Positions 1-5,336 of a stretch of DNA of 8,228 bases are shown in pieces (position 1 is the stretch's first letter; each line of letters opens with the position of its first letter). A program made the position numbers and the translations under genes. This DNA is from an uncultured Eubacteriales bacterium (lineage in GTDB: Bacteria > Bacillota > Clostridia > Oscillospirales > Acutalibacteraceae): the NCBI GenBank assembly GCA_948823415.1, contig CAQKRU010000029.1:1-8228 (forward strand), written 5' to 3'. A model generated the notes under the pieces. The model was not told the DNA's origin. It ran no database searches and saw only the letters and a program-made list of their open reading frames with translations.

Positions 1-1626
1 ATTAATCCGGTTTTTACTAGGATTTTCATGGACAAAATTTTGTCCAAGGAGAATCCCGAATGGCTGATACCTGTGCTTTTTTCTATGGCTACGCTTGTTT
101 TTTTTCAGATAATCGTACAGGTTATAAACATTGTCTATATGCTAAAAATAAAAGGTAAGCTCGCCATCGTTGCAAACTCAATGTTTATGTGGCATGTTTT
201 GCGCTTGCCTATGCACTTTTTCTCTCAGCGTCAAATTGGAGACATCGCCATGCGGCAATCCTCTAACGAGAAGATCGCAGAAGTCTTGATCCAAAGCCTT
301 GCCCCGATCTTCTTAAATGCTATTATGCTGGTATTTTACTTTTTTATGGTTATAAACATCAGCTGGCCGCTCACTCTTTTGGGCCTTAGCGCTGTTATTA
401 TCAACATGTTTTTGGCAAATTATATCTCTCAAAAGCGCGTTAACATCACGCGGGCGCAGCTTCGAGATGCTGGTAAGCTCGCCTCTTCTACTGTTTCGGG
501 TATTGAGATGATTGAAACTATTAAGTCTGCCGGCGCTGAGAACGGTTTTTTTGAAAAATGGTCGGGATATCAGGCTTCGGTGAACTCCTCTATTGTGCGC
601 TTCTCTAAGCTCAACGAGTACATCGGCGCTGTGCCGGAGATTGTTCAGGGTTTGGCCAACATGGCGGTCTTACTGATCGGTGCCATGTTTATTATGCAAG
701 GTAAGAATGGCTTTACGGCCGGAGTTTTGATTATGTTTCAGGGCTACTTGAGCAAGTTTATTGAGCCGCTTGAGTCCTTTCGCGGGATTGGTCAGCAGAT
801 TCAGGAGATGCGCACCGACATGGAGCGCATTGAGGACGTTATGAACTACGAGCCCGACGTGAGTTACGACGATATAAATTTTGACGAGGCCGCAGAATAT
901 ACCAAATTGACAGGCGAAATGCAGATGAGGAACATCACATTTGGCTACAAACCTCTTGGTGAGCCGTTGATTAAGGATTTTAATCTGACTTTGAAGCCTG
1001 GCTCTACTGTGGCTTTTGTTGGAGCCTCGGGCTGCGGTAAATCTACGCTTGCGAAGCTTATTTCTGGCCTGTACCGGCCTTGGTCGGGCGAGATAACTTT
1101 CGATGGTGTCGATGCTTCCAAGATAAACCGCGAGATTTTTACTAGCTCTGTGGCCGTTGTGGATCAAGATATCATCCTGTTTGAGGACACGATTGCCGAT
1201 AACATCAAGATGTGGGACAAGTCCATCGACGAGATGAAAATGGTTGTGGCGGCCAAAGACGCGCATATTCACGAGGACATCATGCTTAAGGACGGCGGAT
1301 ACAGCCATACTGTTTTGGAGGGCGGCAAAAATTTCTCTGGCGGGCAGCGTCAGCGCTTGGAGATTGCTCGGACTCTGGCTAAGGATCCGACTATAATCAT
1401 CCTGGACGAGGCTACGTCCGCTTTAGACGCTAGAACAGAGCACGAAGTCATAAAGTCGATCACCGACAGGGGCGTCACTTGTATCATTGTGGCGCATCGG
1501 CTGTCTACCATCCGCGACTGCGACGAGATTATCGTCCTCGAGAAAGGCCAAGTCATCGAGCGCGGCACTCACGACGAGCTATTTGCTAAAGGTGGCATTT
1601 ACACTCAGTTGATTACCACCGAGTAG
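1..1626 (+). CDS. NHLM-type peptide exporter, ABC transporter/ATPase subunit 1 (5' partial)
   Basis: The frame is open from the first base (INPVFTRIF before the first ATG at 28), so the gene begins upstream and that ATG is internal. Visible part: 541 residues. Hydrophobic segments near residues 21-47, 100-142 and 212-255 form an ABC exporter membrane domain. An ATPase domain follows with Walker A GASGCGKST (341-349), signature FSGGQ (445-449), Walker B ILDEATSALD with Asp469, and H-loop His499; all catalytic residues are intact. Known: subunit 1 of NHLM/NHLP bacteriocin-type exporters carries an N-terminal C39 cysteine peptidase that cuts the leader after a double-glycine motif, and a second ABC protein is encoded next to it. 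Inference: that peptidase lies left of the window and the protein is a membrane processing exporter for a ribosomally made peptide. The next gene starts 53 bases downstream and is probably co-transcribed. Family assignment is from remembered sequence pattern; a generic C39-type bacteriocin exporter is the main alternative. Confidence 0.85.
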   Translation: MNPVFTRIFMDKILSKENPEWLIPVLFSMATLVFFQIIVQVINIVYMLKIKGKLAIVANSMFMWHVLRLPMHFFSQRQIGDIAMRQSSNEKIAEVLIQSLAPIFLNAIMLVFYFFMVINISWPLTLLGLSAVIINMFLANYISQKRVNITRAQLRDAGKLASSTVSGIEMIETIKSAGAENGFFEKWSGYQASVNSSIVRFSKLNEYIGAVPEIVQGLANMAVLLIGAMFIMQGKNGFTAGVLIMFQGYLSKFIEPLESFRGIGQQIQEMRTDMERIEDVMNYEPDVSYDDINFDEAAEYTKLTGEMQMRNITFGYKPLGEPLIKDFNLTLKPGSTVAFVGASGCGKSTLAKLISGLYRPWSGEITFDGVDASKINREIFTSSVAVVDQDIILFEDTIADNIKMWDKSIDEMKMVVAAKDAHIHEDIMLKDGGYSHTVLEGGKNFSGGQRQRLEIARTLAKDPTIIILDEATSALDARTEHEVIKSITDRGVTCIIVAHRLSTIRDCDEIIVLEKGQVIERGTHDELFAKGGIYTQLITTE

Positions 1627-1663
1627 TCGCATAAATGGCGTAGTCAAGCCAAAGTAAACGTAG

Positions 1664-1673
1664 AAAAGAGGTG
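1664..1673 (+). promoter_or_regulatory. Ribosome binding site that decides a TTG start
   Basis: The purine-rich AAAAGAGGTG ends in a GTG (1671-1673) that is in frame with the second ABC gene. That GTG is part of the Shine-Dalgarno core, so ribosomes bound there cannot also start on it. The next in-frame start codon is TTG at 1680, 8 bases after GAGG, which is ideal spacing. The same arrangement occurs in front of rpmE in this window. Confidence 0.8.
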
Positions 1674-1679
1674 CTTTTT

Positions 1680-3869
1680 TTGAGTTGGTTTAGCGAGCAG
1701 TTGAAAAACCGCATGAAAAAGGATAAAGAGGATTTTGAAAATTCTTTTGTGGAACTTTCGTCCGTGGTTTTGGGCGAATCGGCCATCGCCAGGGCTATCA
1801 ACAACGACCGCAAAAAAACGCAGAATGCCATTGAAGAAGTGCTAAAATTCTACAATGCGAAAATCATCGAGTTGCCAAACCGGCTTGACGACATGAACGA
1901 GCAGCTTGAATATATGTTGCGGCCAACCGGAATCATGCGCCGTGCGGTTGAGCTAAAGGGCAAATGGTGGAAGAATGCGGTGGGGGCTTTTATTGGCCAG
2001 ACTAAGTCCGGCGACACTGTTGCGCTTATTCCGGACGCGGCAAAGGGGTACAGCTTTTTTGACTATGAGTCGGGGCGCCGTGTGAAAATTTCTGACAAGA
2101 CAAAGGATCTCCTAGAAGAAAGCGCTTTCTGCTTTTATAAGCCCTTCCCGCTGCGGAAGTTGACTCTTACGGACATCGGCCGCTACATTATATCTGCCCT
2201 CAGCCGCACCGACGTGTTATACATAGTGTTTATTTCGCTGGTCGTTCAACTAATCGGAATGATCCTCCCGTTCGTCAACAAGCTGCTGTACGGCGGCATC
2301 ATCCCCGTTGGCAAGGTGAGTTTGCTGTTGCCTTTTGCGGCTTTGCTTATTGGCATGACTTTATCTCAGACTTTGATAAAAATCGCGAATCAGCTGGTTT
2401 CGGCGCGCATCGGCATGAAGATGAATGTTTCTGTCCAGGCCGCCACAATGAGCCGGATTATGTCTTTGCCGGCGAGCTTTTTTTCTAAGTACAATTCTGG
2501 CGATTTGTCCGCCCGCGTGGAGGGCATGCAGCAGATCGCGCTTATGATTAGCAGCCTCTTTTTCGGCGTGGGGCTTTCTACCTTGTGCTCGTTTGTGTAC
2601 ATTTTTCAGATGAACCAATACGCATCCGCGCTGGTTATTCCGGCCATTTTGTTCATTTTGATTCAGCTGGGACTAGACGTCATCGGCACTTTTAGGTTGA
2701 TTTCTCTTAACCGAAAGAAAAATAATTCCCGAATTAGCCTAAATTCGCTTATTTACTCGCTGTTTTCCGGCGTGCAAAAAATAAAGCTCTCTGGTGCCGA
2801 GCGGCGCGCGTTTTCTAAATGGGCCACCACTTACAAAATCGCAGCCGATCTCGATTATCAGCCTCCCGCATTAATAAAAGTTCTGCCGGTGCTCTCTACG
2901 GCGGTCTCCATGTTGGGCTCGATCGTTCTTTATTACATCGCCGGCACCACCGACGTGAGTCTGGCCGATTTCATCGCGTTTAACACGGCCTTTTCGGCCG
3001 TCAGCGGAGCCATTTTAGCTTTGTCGCCGCTATTCACTAAAATTGCCGAAATGAAGCCGTTTGTGGAGATAATTCAGCCCATACTAGACGCCGAACCGGA
3101 GGTTAGCGAAAACAAAAAGATAATCACAAGCCTTGCTGGCGCGATCGAGCTGAATAATGTCTCCTTCCGATACAGCAAAAATGGGCCTCTTGTGCTTGAT
3201 AACATCAGCCTAAAGATTGGTCCGGGGCAATACATCGCCATTGTTGGCAAGACAGGATGCGGAAAGTCCACCTTAATGCGGCTTTTGCTCGGGTTTGAAT
3301 CGACCAAGAACGGCGCGATTTACTACGACGGCCAAGACATTAACACGCTGGATTTGCGAAGTTTGAGGCGTCACATTGGCGCTGTTATGCAGAATGGCAA
3401 GCTTTTTCAGGGTGACATTTTTTCTAATATTGTGATTTCGGCGCCGTGGCTTACTTTGGACGACGCTTGGGAAGCTGCAAGGCTCGCGGGAATCGACACG
3501 GACATAAAAGACATGCCGATGGGCATGCACACGGTCATCACCGAAGGCAGCGGCGGCGTGTCTGGGGGGCAAAAGCAACGCTTGATGATTGCTCGAGCGA
3601 TTGTGCCCAGGCCTAGCGTTTTGATGTTCGACGAGGCCACCAGCGCGCTTGACAACATCACGCAAAAGCAGATTTCGGAATCTTTGGACTCCTTGAAAAG
3701 CACCAGGATTGTTATTGCGCACAGGCTTTCGACCATCAAGAACTGCGATAGAATCATCGTTATAGACGGTGGAAAAATTGTGGAGGACGGCACATTTTCC
3801 GAATTAATGGCTCAAAACGGCTTTTTTGCAGAACTCGTAAAGCGCCAACAAATTGGTACACAAATTTAA
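1680..3869 (+). CDS. NHLM-type peptide exporter, ABC transporter/ATPase subunit 2
   Basis: A 729-residue protein when started at TTG 1680 (MSWFSEQLKNRMKK); a GTG at 1671 is rejected because it lies in the ribosome binding site. Residues 1 to about 170 are soluble and charged, with a stretch (KGKWWKNAVGAF, VALIPDAAKGYSFFD, about 97-140) that I recall as typical of NHLM subunit 2. Six hydrophobic segments follow near 178-202, 214-235, 289-308, 317-338, 402-422 and 430-452. The ATPase domain has Walker A GKTGCGKST (523-531), signature VSGGQ (627-631), Walker B Asp651/Glu652 and H-loop His681, so it should hydrolyse ATP. Known: in NHLM/NHLP clusters this subunit pairs with the peptidase-bearing ABC protein and an HlyD-like protein to export a modified peptide. 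Inference: it forms a heterodimer with the upstream product. The N-terminal part could be a degenerate C39-like, non-catalytic substrate-binding domain. Codon choice differs sharply from the genes to the right. Confidence 0.87.
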   Translation: MSWFSEQLKNRMKKDKEDFENSFVELSSVVLGESAIARAINNDRKKTQNAIEEVLKFYNAKIIELPNRLDDMNEQLEYMLRPTGIMRRAVELKGKWWKNAVGAFIGQTKSGDTVALIPDAAKGYSFFDYESGRRVKISDKTKDLLEESAFCFYKPFPLRKLTLTDIGRYIISALSRTDVLYIVFISLVVQLIGMILPFVNKLLYGGIIPVGKVSLLLPFAALLIGMTLSQTLIKIANQLVSARIGMKMNVSVQAATMSRIMSLPASFFSKYNSGDLSARVEGMQQIALMISSLFFGVGLSTLCSFVYIFQMNQYASALVIPAILFILIQLGLDVIGTFRLISLNRKKNNSRISLNSLIYSLFSGVQKIKLSGAERRAFSKWATTYKIAADLDYQPPALIKVLPVLSTAVSMLGSIVLYYIAGTTDVSLADFIAFNTAFSAVSGAILALSPLFTKIAEMKPFVEIIQPILDAEPEVSENKKIITSLAGAIELNNVSFRYSKNGPLVLDNISLKIGPGQYIAIVGKTGCGKSTLMRLLLGFESTKNGAIYYDGQDINTLDLRSLRRHIGAVMQNGKLFQGDIFSNIVISAPWLTLDDAWEAARLAGIDTDIKDMPMGMHTVITEGSGGVSGGQKQRLMIARAIVPRPSVLMFDEATSALDNITQKQISESLDSLKSTRIVIAHRLSTIKNCDRIIVIDGGKIVEDGTFSELMAQNGFFAELVKRQQIGTQI

Positions 3870-3887
3870 ATTTTAGCCTACACAGTC

Positions 3888-3928
3888 AAAAAGCGCCAGG
3901 ATACAAATCTTGCTGGCACTTTATTTTG
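3888..3928. terminator. Bidirectional rho-independent terminator
   Basis: Arms 3890-3899 and 3913-3922 form a stem with a 13-base loop. On the minus strand all 10 pairs form, one of them G-U, and TTTTT follows, so it should stop tRNA-Arg transcription about 50 bases after the gene. On the plus strand the same hairpin has one C-A mismatch and is followed by TTATTTT, so it probably also ends the ABC operon, whose stop is about 20 bases upstream. The convergent gene arrangement fits a shared terminator. Confidence 0.75.
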
Positions 3929-3970
3929 CAAATATTTCACAACTTTTAAAATCCACTGAGACACAAATTT

Positions 3971-4047
3971 TGGCGTCCCCGAGACGAGTCGAACGTCCGA
4001 CCTACTGCTTAGGAGGCAGTTGCTCTATCCTACTGAGCTACGGAGAC
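3971..4047 (-). tRNA. tRNA-Arg, anticodon CCT
   Basis: Read on the minus strand this folds as a full cloverleaf. The acceptor stem is GTCTCCG with CGGGGAC (one T-G pair). The D arm is closed by GCTC/GAGC. The anticodon stem ACTGC/GCAGT holds the 7-base loop CTCCTAA, giving anticodon CCT, which reads the rare Arg codon AGG. The variable loop is AGGTC, and the T stem GGACG/CGTCT holds the loop TTCGACT. The discriminator base is G, and CCA is encoded directly after it (3973-3971). It has its own promoter upstream and a terminator downstream, so it is a single-gene unit. Its 3' end faces the exporter genes. tRNA 3' ends are common integration sites for mobile elements. Confidence 0.97.
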
Positions 4048-4088
4048 ATGTTTTAACCACCTGCTACTCACAACAATTAGCTTATTTG

Positions 4089-4117
4089 ATTTTATCTTAA
4101 TTTTTGCCGTTTGTCAA
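4089..4117 (-). promoter_or_regulatory. SigA-type promoter of the tRNA-Arg gene
   Basis: On the minus strand a perfect -35 box TTGACA (4117-4112) is followed after exactly 17 bases by TAAAAT (4094-4089), one base from the TATAAT consensus. Transcription would start near 4082, about 35 bases before the mature tRNA 5' end, leaving a short leader for RNase P to remove. The region upstream of the -35 box is A/T rich, as in strong stable-RNA promoters. Confidence 0.85.
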
Positions 4118-4195
4118 TTAATTTGCTGTTTAGCGCGTTTTGCCCCTCTTTTTACAAATTTTATTTGCGTTTTTAAAATAATTTCGTTTACCCCC

Positions 4196-4224
4196 TTGTA
4201 ATGTCTTTGCGTTTGTGTTATAAT
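4196..4224 (+). promoter_or_regulatory. SigA-type promoter of rpmE with extended -10
   Basis: TTGTAA (4196-4201) and a perfect TATAAT (4219-4224) are separated by 17 bases, with TGT directly before the -10 box (the extended -10 TGn motif). Transcription would start near 4231, giving a leader of about 34 bases before the TTG start of rpmE. The leader is too short for a riboswitch. This promoter and the tRNA promoter diverge from the same 80-base A/T-rich gap. Confidence 0.85.
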
Positions 4225-4249
4225 GATTAGTATTAGTGTGGTTTGTTAG

Positions 4250-4259
4250 AAAGAGGTGA
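4250..4259 (+). promoter_or_regulatory. Ribosome binding site that decides the TTG start of rpmE
   Basis: AAAGAGGTGA contains an in-frame GTG at 4256 that could be mistaken for a start. GAGG ends 8 bases before TTG 4265. Starting at the TTG gives MRKDIHP, the conserved N-terminus of L31, so protein homology and ribosome binding site spacing agree. Starting at the GTG would add three residues not found in the family. Confidence 0.85.
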
Positions 4260-4264
4260 CCCTG

Positions 4265-4474
4265 TTGCGCAAAGATATACATCCTGCTTACAGCGGAACG
4301 ACTATTACTTGTGCGTGCGGCAATGTTATTGAGACTTCTTCGACTAAGCAGAATATTAAGGTCGAAATTTGCTCGAAATGTCATCCGTTTTTTACCGGTA
4401 AACAAAAGCTCGTTGACACTGGCGGCCGCGTGGATAGATTTAATAGACGTCTTAATAATAGTAAAGAAGCTTAG
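4265..4474 (+). CDS. rpmE: 50S ribosomal protein L31, zinc-binding type
   Basis: A 69-residue protein starting MRKDIHPAYS from TTG 4265. It has the L31 landmarks: CACGN near the N-terminus, EICSKCHPFFTGKQK in the middle, and GGRVDRFNRR near the end. Cys16, Cys18, Cys36 and Cys39 form the full zinc-binding set, so this is the zinc-containing form and not the Cys-less paralog made under zinc shortage. Known: L31 sits on the large ribosomal subunit and helps bridge it to the small one. The length matches the usual 66-70 residues. It has its own promoter and is followed by a strong hairpin, so it looks like a single-gene transcript, though readthrough into the next gene is possible. A TTG start may help keep its expression down. 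Confidence 0.96.
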   Translation: MRKDIHPAYSGTTITCACGNVIETSSTKQNIKVEICSKCHPFFTGKQKLVDTGGRVDRFNRRLNNSKEA

Positions 4475-4475
4475 T

Positions 4476-4489
4476 TTTTGCTAGCAAAA
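4476..4489. repeat. Perfect 14-base palindrome
   Basis: TTTTGCTAGCAAAA is its own reverse complement and begins 1 base after the rpmE stop codon. It could be a protein-binding dyad or an extra hairpin before the terminator. The right half-site AGCAAAATTT (4483-4492) is also the inverse of AAATTTTGCT at 4563-4572. No known regulator is recognised. Confidence 0.5.
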
Positions 4490-4492
4490 TTT

Positions 4493-4523
4493 AGCGGTGC
4501 AGTGATGCACCGCTTATCGTTTT
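4493..4523 (+). terminator. Hairpin terminator after rpmE
   Basis: AGCGGTGCA (4493-4501) and TGCACCGCT (4506-4514) form a perfect 9-base-pair, G/C-rich stem closed by the GNRA-type tetraloop GTGA. TATCGTTTT follows: T-rich but interrupted, so termination may be incomplete. The hairpin begins 18 bases after the rpmE stop. Confidence 0.75.
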
Positions 4524-4554
4524 ACATATTGTTGGCTATTTTATTTTGTGTGAG

Positions 4555-4572
4555 TTTCTCAAAAATTTTGCT
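4555..4572 (+). repeat. Copy 1 of an 18-base motif upstream of the YigZ-family gene
   Basis: TTTCTCAAAAATTTTGCT lies 49 bases before the start of the YigZ-family gene. It matches 16 of 18 bases of a copy found upstream of dnaG (5255-5272). Both copies sit in the gap before a gene, but neither overlaps an evident -35/-10 pair. Function is unknown; chance similarity of A/T-rich gaps is possible. Confidence 0.4.
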
Positions 4573-4603
4573 GTTTTATCACGTTTAAAGGAGATTTTGC
4601 ACT

Positions 4604-5227
4604 ATGACGGATTCTTTTTTGACCATAGAAAAATCTTCTGTTTGTGAGTTAATCGAAAAAAAGTCCAGGTTTATCGGTTACGCTGAACCTGTTACTACTG
4701 AAGCGGATGCTTTGAGCTTTATAAGCCGGATTAAGGCTAAACACTGGGATGCTCGCCATAATGTTTTTGCTTACTTTATTAGAGAGAACTGCGTTTGCAG
4801 ATATTCTGATGACGGGGAACCCCACGGGACGGCCGGGGTACCTATTTTGGATGTTATTAAGAAGAACGAATTAAAAAATGTGGTTATTGTTGTTACGCGG
4901 TATTTTGGTGGGGTTTTGCTTGGCACGGGTGGCCTTGTACGGGCGTACACTCAGGCGGCTTGCCTGGCTTTGGAGCGGGCTTGCGTTGTGAAAATGCTTT
5001 TATGTTGCGATTGTAGCTTAATTTGCGATTATAATCAATACGGCAAGCTTGTTAAGATTATTGAGGACTGCTGTGGAGTCATTGATCGCACCGATTTTTC
5101 TTTGGGCGTTACTGTTTTTTTTCATTTGATTAAGGATAATTTTTCTGCTTTGTCTAAGAAAGTTTCTGAAGTCTCCTCTGGCCAGCTGCAATGCGATGTT
5201 TTGGGTGAGCGATTTTACAGCTTTTAA
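4604..5227 (+). CDS. YigZ/IMPACT family protein (UPF0029)
   Basis: A 207-residue soluble protein, the normal length for bacterial YigZ/YvyE proteins. The N-terminal IMPACT domain (about 1-120) shows both family signatures: RYSDDGEPHGTAGVPIL (66-82) and VTRYFGGVLLGTGGLVRAY (97-115). The C-terminal part (about 136-200, with YGKLVKIIEDCCGVID and SSGQLQCDV) fits the small DUF1949 domain. Known: the family is widespread and related to eukaryotic IMPACT, a regulator of the Gcn2 kinase; the bacterial role is unsettled, with links to translation and nucleic-acid binding suggested. The start is ATG 4604, preceded by AAAGGAGA at 4587-4594 with good spacing. No clear promoter is visible between the rpmE hairpin and this gene, so it may depend on readthrough or a weak promoter. 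The gap of about 110 bases to dnaG holds no obvious terminator. Confidence 0.92.
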   Translation: MTDSFLTIEKSSVCELIEKKSRFIGYAEPVTTEADALSFISRIKAKHWDARHNVFAYFIRENCVCRYSDDGEPHGTAGVPILDVIKKNELKNVVIVVTRYFGGVLLGTGGLVRAYTQAACLALERACVVKMLLCCDCSLICDYNQYGKLVKIIEDCCGVIDRTDFSLGVTVFFHLIKDNFSALSKKVSEVSSGQLQCDVLGERFYSF

Positions 5228-5254
5228 TTTAATTTTAGCATTTTTATTTGTCGT

Positions 5255-5272
5255 TTTCTCGAAAAATTTGCT
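5255..5272 (+). repeat. Copy 2 of an 18-base motif upstream of dnaG
   Basis: TTTCTCGAAAAATTTGCT lies 82 bases before the dnaG start and differs from copy 1 (4555-4572) at two positions. A possible -10 box TATAAC lies downstream at 5312-5317, but its -35 region (TTTTAA at 17-base spacing) is poor. The motif could therefore be an upstream element of a weak dnaG promoter. Confidence 0.4.
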
Positions 5273-5336
5273 CTTTGCCTTTTGCCTTTTTTAATGTTCT
5301 GTAACCTCAATTATAACCGAGAATGGAGGTCTTTTT

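Noticed and set aside
670..1308. Long open frame (212 codons) on the minus strand
   Set aside because: It is antisense to the exporter ATPase gene, has no ribosome binding site and resembles no family; its length comes from the codon pattern of the real gene.
3273..3793. Two overlapping minus-strand open frames
   Set aside because: They are shadows of the second ATPase domain, whose motifs in the plus frame are unmistakable.
3858..3970. Direct repeat ACACAAATTT at 3858-3867 and 3961-3970 as a possible attachment site
   Set aside because: It is only 10 A/T-rich bases, does not include the tRNA 3' end, and is plausible by chance.
4225..4264. Riboswitch or ribosomal-protein leader in front of rpmE
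   Set aside because: The leader is only about 34 bases, too short for a known structured control element.
4130..4405. Minus-strand open frame of 91 codons
   Set aside because: It runs through the rpmE promoter and the antisense of rpmE, has a low-complexity sequence, and would start inside a conserved gene.
4196..4474. Zinc-responsive (Zur) control of rpmE
   Set aside because: This L31 has all four zinc-binding cysteines, whereas Zur normally controls the Cys-less form; no Zur-type palindrome is seen at the promoter.
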